64,000 nt of DNA from Sulfurospirillum sp. UBA2217 (GCA_002328495.1 DCUJ01000013.1:1-64000); one strand, 5' to 3'; positions 25,170-34,174 are shown, counted from the first letter of the stretch. The notes: a model not told the origin generated them from the sequence alone. Numbers and translations are program-made.

Positions 25170-25839
25170 GTGCTAACCTCTCTTTCATGGTTACATGTAA
25201 GGTTTCAAACCAGTGTGGGTCATCCTTTGGATTGATGGGAGGGAGATAGATGACACGTACTTTACCACTATTGGCTTGTAAACGCTTAGAATCAAAAACA
25301 TGCCTTGCCCCTATAATGAGGGCTGGTTGAACGATAAGATTTAGTTTTTCTGCTAAGACTTTTGCCCCACTTTGAAAGGGAAGCAAGGTTTGCCCATCAC
25401 TGCGAGTGCCTTCAGGAAACATAGCTAACACACGCCCCTCACGGATGCGCTCTTTTCCAATTTTAAGCATCGAAATAAGTGAACGTTTGTCACTGCGATC
25501 AATGGCTATCATGCGAGGGGCATTGACGATATGACCAAAAAGAGGAATGTCTTGAATCTCTTTTTTCGCAATCCAACACAAATCTTTAGGATAGATGGCT
25601 TCAAGGCTCACAATGTCAACAACACTTTGATGGTTCATAATCAATAAGCTAGCTTCGCTCGATGCTTTGCCTTCTTCTTGAATGCTAAAGTCCATGAGAA
25701 ATGTTTGCATCTTTGCCCATGTGCTTCGGATGATGTGTGTGTTATTGCGAAAAAGATACATCAGCACAATGGTCACTAAGACGGTTACCACAAACTGAAT
25801 AATGGTAAGAAAACCTCTAAGGCTTGATAATATTTTCAC
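25138..25839 (-). CDS. plsC: 1-acyl-sn-glycerol-3-phosphate acyltransferase
   Basis: A 233-residue enzyme with an N-terminal TM (TIIQFVVTVLVTIVLMYLF) and the acyltransferase motifs NHQSVVD (HX4D catalytic pair, near residue 70) and MFPEGTRS (glycerol-phosphate binding, near 142). It adds the second acyl chain of phosphatidic acid at the cytoplasmic membrane face. Its start overlaps the preceding periplasmic protein gene and its end overlaps crcB, so the run is one operon as in C. jejuni. Confidence 0.92.
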   Translation of the reverse strand: MKILSSLRGFLTIIQFVVTVLVTIVLMYLFRNNTHIIRSTWAKMQTFLMDFSIQEEGKASSEASLLIMNHQSVVDIVSLEAIYPKDLCWIAKKEIQDIPLFGHIVNAPRMIAIDRSDKRSLISMLKIGKERIREGRVLAMFPEGTRSDGQTLLPFQSGAKVLAEKLNLIVQPALIIGARHVFDSKRLQANSGKVRVIYLPPINPKDDPHWFETLHVTMKERLARELANTPSHR

Positions 25840-26905
25840 TGTTAGTCCATCCTATCATACCATCGGGGAGTAAAATTTTAGTGTATTGTTGGCGTTCTCC
25901 TAATTTCTCTACATTGAGGGCTTCTTTACTGGTAAAAAAGATTGTTGAACGATCGGTAGGAAGAATCATCAATGTACTATTGCTTTTAAGACTCACTTGG
26001 TTGAGAGGGTTTTTATCTAGAAAAAACAAGGTTGCAAACAATGCCATGAGTAAGAAATAGAGAATACGACGACGTCTCAAAAAGAGTAAGAGAAAGAGAA
26101 GAGCAAAGACGCCGTATGCGATATTTTTATAAAATTCAAAAATGCTTTCTTTGGGGTTAAGCCCGAGTTGCGTACTGACTTCTTCATTCTCAATATTGAC
26201 GGCTAAAGAGAGTTTTTTAAATTTATTACTTGGAAGGTCAAAGTAGGTAAATTCAAACGTTTTTTGATAATTTGGGATGATAGCATAGTAGAATATCTTC
26301 TGCGTCGTTCCATTTTCAGAATAAGAATCGACACCATTTTTAGCAATAGCACTTAAATGAAATTCTTTCAAGTTAGCGTGATTGGCCTCAATTTCCAATA
26401 CGATAATGGCATTTTTAGCATCAAAAGTAGTCGTTTTGTGTTTGAGGACCGATAAATTTTGGGCAATAACATTACTAAACAAAGGCTCTTTTTTTAGGCT
26501 AACGACATTGGGTGTGGGAATGTTGAGTGAAGCACTATCCAGAGCCATTTGATTTGATATCAAACTCACGGTAATTTTTGGAAGGTTTGGTGTGACAGTT
26601 TTTAGGCTTATATAAAATGTGTTTTGAAAGGTACTGTTTCCCAAAGCAACCCACGAGGAATTAGGGTTTAAGATGAGGGCATTTTTGGAAGTTTCAAATG
26701 CTGTTTGAATGGAATGTGCTCTAGGATTGGTGACAATGGCTTTTACCGTCAATGGAAACACTTGATTGACGTAGAGCTTACTTGGAAGCTCTTCATACGA
26801 CAAAAAAAGTGATTCCGACGATACAAAGGCACTGCTTTCTTGTTGGGCTAGAAGATTAAGTGAAACAAATGCGTACACAACACAGAGAATAAAAAGTTTT
26901 TTCAT
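25817..26905 (-). CDS. Membrane-anchored periplasmic protein, BatD/SH3-like (function unknown)
   Basis: I chose the ATG at 26905, 4 bases after the purQ stop, because it starts a clear signal peptide (KKLFILCVVYAFVSLNLLA); upstream ATGs lie inside purQ. The 362-residue product has immunoglobulin-like beta segments ('FPLTVKAIVTNPRA', 'NIPTPNVVSL'), two TM segments near 265-305 around an RRRR stretch, and a C-terminal domain like a bacterial SH3 ('GERQQYTKILLPDGMIGWTN'). The layout recalls BatD proteins. A counterpart sits at the same place in C. jejuni between purQ and plsC. The function is not known to me. Confidence 0.7.
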   Translation of the reverse strand: MKKLFILCVVYAFVSLNLLAQQESSAFVSSESLFLSYEELPSKLYVNQVFPLTVKAIVTNPRAHSIQTAFETSKNALILNPNSSWVALGNSTFQNTFYISLKTVTPNLPKITVSLISNQMALDSASLNIPTPNVVSLKKEPLFSNVIAQNLSVLKHKTTTFDAKNAIIVLEIEANHANLKEFHLSAIAKNGVDSYSENGTTQKIFYYAIIPNYQKTFEFTYFDLPSNKFKKLSLAVNIENEEVSTQLGLNPKESIFEFYKNIAYGVFALLFLLLFLRRRRILYFLLMALFATLFFLDKNPLNQVSLKSNSTLMILPTDRSTIFFTSKEALNVEKLGERQQYTKILLPDGMIGWTNSENIIKP

Positions 26906-26909
26906 GTGC

Positions 26910-27581
26910 TTAATGGATAAACCCCTGAAGCATTTTAACTCCATCATCTGAGCCTAAAATGCTTTCGATTGCACGTTCAGGATGTGGCATCAATCCAAAA
27001 ACATTTTTAGCTTTGTTACAAATGCCTGCGATAGCATCAACAGATCCATTGGGGTTATCCACAGCGCCTTCATAATCACTGTATGTTAAAAGCACTTGTT
27101 CGTTGGCATACAGCTCTTTAAGCCCCGCATCATCAATGTAATAACTTCCTTCCCCATGTGCGATAGGGACATTGAGAATTTCACCCACGGTGCATTGTTT
27201 TAAAAAAGTATTATTGACATTGATAACTTTTAAGGGTTGAAATTTGGAGATAAAATGGACATTAGCATTGCGCTTCATCGCACCTGGTAGCAAATGTGCT
27301 TCAAGGAGCATCTGAAAACCGTTGCAAATACCTAAAACCTTACCACCGTTGTTAGCAAATTCAATGACCGCTTTCATAATAGGTGAGAATTTTGCAATCG
27401 CAGCGCTTCTGAGATAATCACCGTAACTAAAACCACCTGGAAGAACAACCAAATCTGTACCAGAGGGGAGTTTTTCTTCTTTGTGAAAGACTAAAACAAC
27501 CTCTTGTCCTAGTTTTTCAAACGCATACTTTGTGTCAATTTCACAGTTGGTTCCTGGAAAAACAGCCACAGCAACTAGCAT
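26910..27581 (-). CDS. purQ: Phosphoribosylformylglycinamidine synthase, glutaminase subunit PurQ
   Basis: A 223-residue class I glutamine amidotransferase: the catalytic Cys in 'VLGICNGFQMLLEAHLLPGA' and the His/Glu pair in 'GLMPHPERAIE', with 'VVLPGGFSYGDYLRSAAIA' earlier. It supplies ammonia to PurL for step 4 of purine synthesis, in complex with PurS. It overlaps purS by 7 bp. The synthetase PurL itself is not in this window. Confidence 0.96.
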   Translation of the reverse strand: MLVAVAVFPGTNCEIDTKYAFEKLGQEVVLVFHKEEKLPSGTDLVVLPGGFSYGDYLRSAAIAKFSPIMKAVIEFANNGGKVLGICNGFQMLLEAHLLPGAMKRNANVHFISKFQPLKVINVNNTFLKQCTVGEILNVPIAHGEGSYYIDDAGLKELYANEQVLLTYSDYEGAVDNPNGSVDAIAGICNKAKNVFGLMPHPERAIESILGSDDGVKMLQGFIH

Positions 27582-27820
27582 GCAGGAAACTCGATGGTAT
27601 AGTCTTCGATGACGGTATTTGCCAACAATTCTTCACACATTTTGGTTACAGTTTCTTTTGCTTTATTCGTATCCGTTTCTGTAATCTCTAAAATAATTTG
27701 CTTCCCAATTCGCACATCATTGACGCCATTGAATTTTAGTGATGAGAGTGCATGATGCACCGCTTTTCCTTGAGGGTCTAACACACCATTTTTAAGTTGA
27801 ACATTCACAATTACGCGCAT
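27575..27820 (-). CDS. purS: Phosphoribosylformylglycinamidine synthase subunit PurS
   Basis: An 81-residue protein with the typical PurS sequence ('VNVQLKNGVLDPQGKAVHHAL', 'VNDVRIGKQIILEI'). It bridges PurQ and the small-type PurL and is found in bacteria with the three-part FGAM synthase. It lies 14 bp after purC and overlaps purQ. Confidence 0.95.
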   Translation of the reverse strand: MRVIVNVQLKNGVLDPQGKAVHHALSSLKFNGVNDVRIGKQIILEITETDTNKAKETVTKMCEELLANTVIEDYTIEFPAC

Positions 27821-27834
27821 TTTTAGTTTCCTTC

Positions 27835-28548
27835 TTAGTGATTTAAAATTCGTTTGAGGACTTCTTCGTAAGCCACTTTAACATTTCCAAGTCCTTGACG
27901 GAAACGGTCTTTGTCCAGTTTTTCATTGGTGTCCGCATCCCAGAAACGGCAGCTATCGGGGCTGATTTCATCGGAGAGTAAGATCGCACCTTCATGATCA
28001 ACGCCAAACTCGACTTTAAAATCTACCAATTTGAGTTTGCGTTCAGCAAAAAAACCTTTCATGATGGCATTGATTTCACGACCCAAGCGTTTGAGCTCTT
28101 CAAGGTCTGATTCACTTTTGACAAGATTGAGAAGCAGACAATGTTCATCGTTAATGATAGGATCTCCCAAAGAATCATCTTTATAGTAAAACTCTACCAA
28201 GGCAAAGGGTAATACTGTTCCATCTGCAATAGCTAAGCGTTTAGATAAAGAACCAGTTGCAATGTTACGCACAACAACTTCAATAGGGATAATCTTTACT
28301 TTTTTAACTAACTGATGGGTGTCATCGAGGGTTTTAATCAAATGGGTTTTGATGCCATGCTTTTCAAGAAGGTTAAAGAGTTGGGTGCTGATTTTGCAAT
28401 TGAGTGCTCCTTTGCCCGCTTCATTACCTTTTTTCTCTGCATTAAATGCGGTCAAATCATCTTTAAATTCTGAAATCAGAACATTTTCATCGTCTGTTAA
28501 AAAAAGCTTTTTCCCTTTGCCTTCGTACAGTAGTTCACCTTTGTTCAT
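27835..28548 (-). CDS. purC: SAICAR synthetase PurC
   Basis: The start is placed at 28548 (MNKGELLYEGKGKK), which has an AAAGGGG ribosome binding site; an in-frame ATG at 28599 would extend into the protease gene. The 237-residue enzyme has 'LLYEGKGKKLFLTDDE', 'IPIEVVVRNIATGSL' and 'LVDFKVEFG' with 'LSDEISPDSCRFWD', all SAICAR synthetase motifs. It joins aspartate to CAIR in step 8 of purine synthesis. It starts 10 bp after the ctp stop codon, so protease and purine genes share an operon. Confidence 0.96.
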   Translation of the reverse strand: MNKGELLYEGKGKKLFLTDDENVLISEFKDDLTAFNAEKKGNEAGKGALNCKISTQLFNLLEKHGIKTHLIKTLDDTHQLVKKVKIIPIEVVVRNIATGSLSKRLAIADGTVLPFALVEFYYKDDSLGDPIINDEHCLLLNLVKSESDLEELKRLGREINAIMKGFFAERKLKLVDFKVEFGVDHEGAILLSDEISPDSCRFWDADTNEKLDKDRFRQGLGNVKVAYEEVLKRILNH

Positions 28549-28558
28549 TTTTTCCCCT

Positions 28559-29896
28559 TTATTTTTTGATGGATAGTATTTTGATAGCATCGACAGCACT
28601 TTTGAGCTGCATATCTTTGAAAAGATTTTCTTGTGAAACGATGGTTTTATCCTCTTTCAAAGGCTCTTTGTCTTTAATCTTGGCTTTGTCTTTTCCTTTT
28701 TCATTGGTTGTTATGTTAGCATCGTCTGTTTTTTTGAGTTCACTTTCGAGATGTTTTTTTAAATCTTTTTCTTTGATGCCCTGTTCTGTCTCTTTTGTTG
28801 GCACATCACCTGGATAAACGATAATATCAGGAACGACACCCTCCGCTTGGATGGTACGACCGCTTGGGAGGTAATAACGCGCAATCGTTAAACGCATGGC
28901 TTCATTGTCCACAACGGGTAAAATGGCTTGAACGCTCCCTTTGCCAAAGGTTTTTTCACCAATGACTACCGCGCGTTTGTAGTCTTGCAACGCACCGCTC
29001 ACGATTTCACTTGCACTTGCACTGCCACCATTGACGAGAACAACGAGAGGCATTTTAAGACCCACACCACCCTTGGTTGCTTTGTACTCAGAATTTTCAG
29101 ACTCTACACGTCCTTTTTGGGAGACGATAACGCCCTCATCGACAAATAAATCCACCAAGCCTACCGCTTGATTCAGAAGTCCACCAGGATTGTTGCGAAG
29201 GTCAAGCACAATACCTTGAACATTTTTGTGTTTTTTTAACGCAGAATCAACATCGGCAACAATGTTTTTATCAAAACTGACCACACGTACATACAGAATA
29301 TTTTCATTTTCAATCATACGTGAGTAAACAGATTCGATTTTGATGATGTCTCTTACGATAGGAACGATGAGAGGTTTACTTTGACCTTCACGTACCAAGG
29401 TGAGTTCGATTTTGGTTTTGGGTTTACCGCGCATCAAATTCACAGCTTCATCGATGGTCATATTGAGTGTGGATTGAAGGTTGATTTTTATGATGATATC
29501 ACCCGCTTTCACACCAGCTTTATCCGCAGGTGTCCCTTCCATCGGGGCAATAACCGTTAAGGCTCCATCGCGTTGTCCTACGGTGATTCCGAGACCCCCG
29601 AATTCTCCTTCGGTTTGGACCTTGAGGTCTTTGAAGTGTTTTTCATCCAAGTAGCCTGAATGGGCATCCAAATTGGTCAAAAGACCTGAGATGGCTTTAT
29701 TGACAATTTCATCGATGGTAATGTCATCGACATAATGTTTTTCAATGGTGGCTAGGACTCTGGTAAACTTTGCCAAAGAAGCCAAACGGCTTTTCTCACC
29801 CTCTGCATTGTCCGCAAAAAGCGTGGAAGAAAAAAAGGTTGTAACGCCCACAAACGTGGCTACAAAGCCAAGGGTCGCGAAGGGTAAGTGTTTCAT
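28559..29896 (-). CDS. S41 carboxy-terminal processing protease
   Basis: A 445-residue periplasmic protease with a signal peptide/anchor (FATLGFVATFVGVTTFFSS), a PDZ domain near 95-170 ('FGGLGITVGQRDGALTVIAP') and an S41 catalytic domain. The catalytic Ser is in 'VNGGSASASEIVSGAL' and the Lys in 'GEKTFGKGSVQ'. The C-terminal ~80 residues are Lys/Glu-rich and of low complexity. Such proteases trim or degrade periplasmic proteins and control peptidoglycan hydrolases. It is the first gene of the operon leading into purC. Confidence 0.93.
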   Translation of the reverse strand: MKHLPFATLGFVATFVGVTTFFSSTLFADNAEGEKSRLASLAKFTRVLATIEKHYVDDITIDEIVNKAISGLLTNLDAHSGYLDEKHFKDLKVQTEGEFGGLGITVGQRDGALTVIAPMEGTPADKAGVKAGDIIIKINLQSTLNMTIDEAVNLMRGKPKTKIELTLVREGQSKPLIVPIVRDIIKIESVYSRMIENENILYVRVVSFDKNIVADVDSALKKHKNVQGIVLDLRNNPGGLLNQAVGLVDLFVDEGVIVSQKGRVESENSEYKATKGGVGLKMPLVVLVNGGSASASEIVSGALQDYKRAVVIGEKTFGKGSVQAILPVVDNEAMRLTIARYYLPSGRTIQAEGVVPDIIVYPGDVPTKETEQGIKEKDLKKHLESELKKTDDANITTNEKGKDKAKIKDKEPLKEDKTIVSQENLFKDMQLKSAVDAIKILSIKK

Positions 29897-30065
29897 AATT
29901 GTGGAGTACTCCCGTATGTGATTGGTATAACATAAAGCGCGATTATAGTGAAGTTTCCCTAAAAATTGTATGAAAGCAAAGAATCAAAAAAAGTTTTTTT
30001 ATCTTTTAAAAAAGGAACCATACTGTTTTTGATTCAAAATAAGTAACACTTAATAGCTAAATAAA

Positions 30066-30086
30066 CTTGACATCAAGGCACTCAAA
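30066..30086 (+). promoter_or_regulatory. HAIR-like HspR operator upstream of clpB
   Basis: CTTGACA-N7-ACTCAAA matches the HspR inverted repeat (CTTGAGT-N7-ACTCAAG) with the right 7-bp spacer and 11 of 14 arm bases. It is just upstream of a likely -10 (TAAAAT/TATAGA, about 30091-30101) and 36 bp before the clpB start, so bound HspR would block the promoter. An hspR gene is present at 53989. Confidence 0.7.
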
Positions 30087-30121
30087 GTTGTAAAATTATA
30101 GAAAAATACAAAGGAGATTAA

Positions 30122-32689
30122 ATGAACTCACTTTTTGAACAACTTACCAACCAAATGCGAGAAGCAATAGAGAGTGGCATCAGCCTTGCGCTGCATTCTA
30201 AAAACAATGAATCAGGTCCTTTACATGTAACGTGGGGGCTTATCACCAATTCTGCTTCCATCCTCAATCAGGTCTTCAATAAAATGAATATTGATAAGAG
30301 TGCGATTGAACTTGAGATTAAAAGCGAAGTGCAAAAATTACCGAGTGTTTCGCATGTCAGTAAAGAGAATATTGTTGTCTCTCGTAGCCTTGTTGAAACC
30401 TTGCAAAAAGCAGAGGGGCTGATGAAGCAAAAGGGGGACAGCTATCTCTCCGTCGATACATGGTTACTTGCCAACATCGATAGCGATCCTTTGAAAAAAA
30501 TATTGGGAAAATACCTTGATCTGTTACAGTTTAAGAAAAATCTTGAAGCATTGCGAGGCGGTAAAAAAATCGACAAACAAAGTGCTGATGAAACTTTAGA
30601 ATCCCTTGACAAGTATGGGATTAACCTTACTAAATTAGCCAGTGAAGGTAAGCTGAGTCCCGTTATTGGGCGCGATGAAGAGATTCACCGTATGATGCAG
30701 ATTCTCATTCGTAAGACTAAAAACAATCCTATCTTAATTGGTGAACCAGGAACGGGCAAAACGGCGATTGCGGAGGGGTTAGCCCTTAAAATTTCCCAGA
30801 ATGATGTGCCGTTAAGTCTTCAAAATAAAAGCGTCATTGCTTTAGATATGAGCGCATTGATCGCAGGGGCGAAGTACCGTGGCGAGTTTGAAGACAGGCT
30901 CAAAGCAGTCATTGATGAAGTGAAAAAAAGTGGCAATATCATCCTCTTTATCGATGAGATTCACACCATCGTAGGAGCAGGTGCGAGCGAGGGCAGTATG
31001 GACGCTGCGAATATTTTAAAACCCGCCCTTGCGCGCGGTGAACTTCATACCATAGGGGCTACAACGCTTAAAGAGTATCGTAAATATTTTGAAAAAGATG
31101 CAGCACTGCAACGTCGTTTTCAGCCTGTCACGGTGAATGAGCCGACCATTAACGAGGCATTGCAAATTTTACGGGGTATCAAAGAGAGTTTAGAAGCGCA
31201 CCACCATGTCACCATTATGGATTCTGCTTTGGTGGCGGCTGCGAAGCTGAGTTCTCGTTATATTAGTGATCGTTTTTTACCGGATAAAGCGATTGACCTT
31301 ATCGATGAAGCAGCAGCCGAGCTTAAGATGCAAATCGAGAGTGAGCCTACGGAACTGAGCCGTATTAAACGCTTGATGAGCACGTTGATGGTTGAAAAAG
31401 AAGCACTTTTGATGGAAAAAAATAAGAAAAATGAAGAGCGCACCCAAATGATCGAAAAAGAGCTTGGGGATGCGAAAGAGAAACGCAATGCGCTTGAAAT
31501 TCAATTTGAAACGGAAAAGAGCGTTTTTAACGATATTGCCGCGATTAAAACACAATCTGAAGCCTTGCGTCGTGAGGCGGAAAATGCCAAAAAGAACAGT
31601 GATTTTAACAAAGCTGCTGAAATTGAGTATGGAAAACTTCCTGAACTTCTAAGAAAAGAAGAAGAGCTAAAAGCCAAATGGGAGAAAATGGTGCAAAGTG
31701 GCACCTTACTTAAAAACAGTGTGGATGAAGAGATGATTGCAACCATTGTGAGTAAATGGACGGGCATTCCTGTGAACAAAATGCTTCAAGGCGAAAAAGC
31801 CAAAGTTTTAGCCGTTGAAGAACATCTTAAAAAAGAGGTTGTAGGGCAAGATGCCGCCATTCATGCCATAGGTCGAGCGATTAAGCGCAATAAAGCCGGA
31901 CTTAGTGAGCAAAATAAACCCATCGGTAGTTTTCTCTTTTTGGGACCAACGGGTGTGGGTAAAACACAAAGTGCGAAAGCCCTTGCAAACTTTTTGTTCG
32001 ATACTACCAAGGCACTCATTCGTTTTGATATGAGTGAATATATGGAAAAACACTCCGTAAGCCGTTTAGTAGGTGCCCCTCCAGGATACGTGGGTTATGA
32101 TGAGGGTGGACAACTCACCGAAGCGGTGCGTCGAAAACCGTACAGTGTGGTGTTATTTGATGAAATTGAAAAAGCGCATCCTGATGTTTTTAATATCTTG
32201 CTTCAAGTCCTTGATGAAGGACGCTTGACAGACAACAAGGGTGTGACGATTGATTTTAAAAATACGATTATTATTTTAACGTCCAATATTGCGAGCGATA
32301 AGATTATGGCGTATGAAGGTGCTAGAAGAGAAGAAGAGGTAATGAAAGAGCTTCGTGCTTCCTTTAAGCCTGAGTTTTTAAACCGTTTAGATGACATCAT
32401 CATTTTCAATCCACTTACCGAAGATGGTTTACGCGAAATCGTGAGCATTATGTTTGCAGATATTGAAAAGAAACTTGCCAACAAAGAGATTAAAGCGGAG
32501 TTAACGGTTGGAGCTAAAGCACTCATCGCTGAAGCCGGGTTTGACCCAGTTTATGGGGCTCGTCCTTTAAAGCGTGCTTTATATGAACTGGTGGAAGATA
32601 AACTTGCCGAACTTATTTTGGAAGAAAAATTACACGAGGGTCAGAGTATTGTGATTGACGCAAAAGAAGGAGAAATTGTGATTCGATAA
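30122..32689 (+). CDS. clpB: ATP-dependent disaggregase ClpB
   Basis: An 855-residue Hsp100 with two AAA+ modules. Walker A sites are GEPGTGKTA (near 207) and GPTGVGKTQ (near 605), and Walker B sites are 'ILFIDEIHTIVGAG' and 'VVLFDEIEKAHPDV'. Between them lies the long coiled-coil middle domain (about 400-520, Lys/Glu-rich) that identifies ClpB and docks DnaK. The N-domain is present. It extracts proteins from aggregates together with DnaK. A HAIR-like site upstream indicates HspR control, and an AAGGAG ribosome binding site precedes the ATG. Its stop codon lies in a palindromic terminator shared with the convergent gene. Confidence 0.97.
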   Translation: MNSLFEQLTNQMREAIESGISLALHSKNNESGPLHVTWGLITNSASILNQVFNKMNIDKSAIELEIKSEVQKLPSVSHVSKENIVVSRSLVETLQKAEGLMKQKGDSYLSVDTWLLANIDSDPLKKILGKYLDLLQFKKNLEALRGGKKIDKQSADETLESLDKYGINLTKLASEGKLSPVIGRDEEIHRMMQILIRKTKNNPILIGEPGTGKTAIAEGLALKISQNDVPLSLQNKSVIALDMSALIAGAKYRGEFEDRLKAVIDEVKKSGNIILFIDEIHTIVGAGASEGSMDAANILKPALARGELHTIGATTLKEYRKYFEKDAALQRRFQPVTVNEPTINEALQILRGIKESLEAHHHVTIMDSALVAAAKLSSRYISDRFLPDKAIDLIDEAAAELKMQIESEPTELSRIKRLMSTLMVEKEALLMEKNKKNEERTQMIEKELGDAKEKRNALEIQFETEKSVFNDIAAIKTQSEALRREAENAKKNSDFNKAAEIEYGKLPELLRKEEELKAKWEKMVQSGTLLKNSVDEEMIATIVSKWTGIPVNKMLQGEKAKVLAVEEHLKKEVVGQDAAIHAIGRAIKRNKAGLSEQNKPIGSFLFLGPTGVGKTQSAKALANFLFDTTKALIRFDMSEYMEKHSVSRLVGAPPGYVGYDEGGQLTEAVRRKPYSVVLFDEIEKAHPDVFNILLQVLDEGRLTDNKGVTIDFKNTIIILTSNIASDKIMAYEGARREEEVMKELRASFKPEFLNRLDDIIIFNPLTEDGLREIVSIMFADIEKKLANKEIKAELTVGAKALIAEAGFDPVYGARPLKRALYELVEDKLAELILEEKLHEGQSIVIDAKEGEIVIR

Positions 32690-32710
32690 GGGCTTACATG
32701 TAAGCCCTTA
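32687..32710. terminator. 24-bp perfect palindrome terminator centred on TTACATGTAA
   Basis: The left half TAAGGGCTTACA and right half TGTAAGCCCTTA are exact complements. The left end is the clpB stop codon, and the right end is the stop codon of the convergent gene at 32708. A TTTT run follows on the plus strand. The hairpin is therefore a compact terminator for clpB, and partly for the convergent gene. Confidence 0.75.
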
Positions 32711-33136
32711 TTTTAGTGCGCAATCATCATACTGTACAGAAAATTTAAAAAGAATGATATTGGTAAAATCATAAAAAACATAGGAAAATACAGCTCCTTT
32801 TTTGAGGAGTAAGAGAGTTTCTTCATCACTGCAAAGATAGTTTCGATTGTTTTCAAAGGTTGTTTTTACCAGTGCGCTTTTGTCTGCGTTTAAAAGCATT
32901 TTGACATGAGGATTGCTGGTGTTGATAAGGTTTTTGTATTCAATTAAATTTTGAAAACTTACAACGTCAAAAACAGTGGTGTAGTCATCAAGAACAATGG
33001 GTAAATTGTCTTTAGTTCCATCTTTGATGATGGCAAGAATTTTAGGAACATCATCTGTGGTTATCTCATCAAAATCTGTGTTTTCACTAGCAAATAAGAG
33101 TGAAATAAGTGCTAAAATGGTTAAGATTTTTTTCAT
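32708..33136 (-). CDS. Small secreted protein of unknown function
   Basis: The start at 33136 (MKKILTILALISLLFASENTD) has an AAAGGA ribosome binding site and yields a clear signal peptide; an upstream in-frame ATG does not. The mature ~125 residues contain a repeated-looking theme 'VPKILAIIKDGTKDNLPIVLDDY' and two Cys (NYLCSDEE and DDCALK) that could form a disulfide. No family recognised. It converges on clpB and shares its terminator palindrome. Confidence 0.6.
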   Translation of the reverse strand: MKKILTILALISLLFASENTDFDEITTDDVPKILAIIKDGTKDNLPIVLDDYTTVFDVVSFQNLIEYKNLINTSNPHVKMLLNADKSALVKTTFENNRNYLCSDEETLLLLKKGAVFSYVFYDFTNIILFKFSVQYDDCALK

Positions 33137-33198
33137 ACAATTCCTTTGGTGGAATTTTACACTAAAAAAAGTTATTTGCAATAGGAAAAATAAAAAAG

Positions 33199-33642
33199 AT
33201 GAGTTATTTTGAATGGTTTGAAGAACATGCTCTTAAACACGCACGTGTGATTCAGAAATTAAATGCGCTTGGACTCACGGATAAAGAGATGGTTTCGTAT
33301 TTTGTGTTTGAAAATATGCTTGAAAAAGAGCCTGAATTTTGCATTTTGTATGCTAACAAACACAAGTGTCATGATGTTACCTATTTGAATTGTTATCTCT
33401 GTGCGTGTCCGCATTTTCGATTTGACGATAATGGATTAAAAACGCAGAACGATAATGTTATTAAAAGTGCATGTGCAATTGAGTCTAACAAAAGTGCATT
33501 GTTTGTGCATGAGGGAATAGGGCATTTGGATTGTTCGAGATGTACTATTCCTCACACCAAAGCGTTTATTGAAAAACACTTTGATATGAATTGGAAAGTG
33601 TGTATGAAAGAGTGTGCTACATCTCTAACAAAGACTCACTGA
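33199..33642 (+). CDS. Cysteine-rich cytosolic protein of unknown function
   Basis: A 147-residue protein with no signal peptide and ten Cys residues. They include a cluster 'CHDVTYLNCYLCACPHF' (C-x8-C-x2-C-x-C) and later 'LDCSRCTIPH' and 'WKVCMKECA', which suggests a zinc or iron-sulfur site. I recall similar uncharacterised proteins in this phylum but cannot name a family. Its end overlaps the 3' end of the convergent RraA-like gene by 26 bp. Confidence 0.6.
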   Translation: MSYFEWFEEHALKHARVIQKLNALGLTDKEMVSYFVFENMLEKEPEFCILYANKHKCHDVTYLNCYLCACPHFRFDDNGLKTQNDNVIKSACAIESNKSALFVHEGIGHLDCSRCTIPHTKAFIEKHFDMNWKVCMKECATSLTKTH

Positions 33643-34099
33643 GGATGATGCCATCACGGTCCGCATAAAGATAATCTCCTTCTTTACATGTAATGCCTGC
33701 AAAGCTAAGGCTTACATGTAACTCTCCCTCGTCAGGCTCTATTGTTTTGCAAGGACACGTTCCTAGCGCAAAAAGTCCTACGCCAATTTCTTTAGTGTTT
33801 TTGGTATCGCGCACGTAGCCATTAACGACCATTCCTGCCCAGTTGTTCTCAAGTGCAAATTTCATCATATTGTCCCCTACAACGGCCGTGTATTGTGCAT
33901 CGACATCAATGACGACAATTTTGCCTTCACCGTTCGTTGTTTTTAAAAGCTCTGCCAAGCTTTTATTGTTACCTGGAAGTTTAAGTGTGACGATTTGCCC
34001 CATGATTTTTTTGGCTCCCCCGTAGGATTTGAAGAGGGGTTCAAGGACACGGACCTCGTTTGGATATTTGTCACATAAATCAGCGGTATAGAATTTCAT
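33617..34099 (-). CDS. RraA-like protein (RNase E regulator / HMG aldolase family)
   Basis: The start at 34099 (MKFYTADLCDKYPNEV) has an AGGAG ribosome binding site and gives 160 residues, the standard length. The conserved 'GKIVVIDVDAQYTAVVGDNM', 'AGMVVNGYVRDT' and 'GDYLYADRDGIILS' match the RraA / 4-hydroxy-4-methyl-2-oxoglutarate aldolase family, including the Arg and Asp residues used for metal and substrate in the aldolase members. Whether it modulates RNase E or is a small-molecule aldolase cannot be told from sequence. It is divergent from the glutamate mutase operon across 75 bp. Two TTACATGTAA copies 28 bp apart lie in its 3' part. Confidence 0.85.
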   Translation of the reverse strand: MKFYTADLCDKYPNEVRVLEPLFKSYGGAKKIMGQIVTLKLPGNNKSLAELLKTTNGEGKIVVIDVDAQYTAVVGDNMMKFALENNWAGMVVNGYVRDTKNTKEIGVGLFALGTCPCKTIEPDEGELHVSLSFAGITCKEGDYLYADRDGIILSESLLEM

Positions 34100-34174
34100 T
34101 TTAACTCCTGTTAATCGTAACTTTAATATCGTTAAGATAGAATGCAAAAATTATACAAAAATTTTTAGGTAAAC

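Noticed and set aside
33684..33721. Two palindromes 28 bp apart as the start of a CRISPR array
   Set aside because: Only 10 bp are repeated, both copies are in the coding sequence of the RraA-like gene and there is no third unit or cas gene.
34100..34174. Cobalamin riboswitch before the B12-dependent mutase genes
   Set aside because: The gap is only 75 bp and has no B12-box or the multi-stem structure a riboswitch needs.
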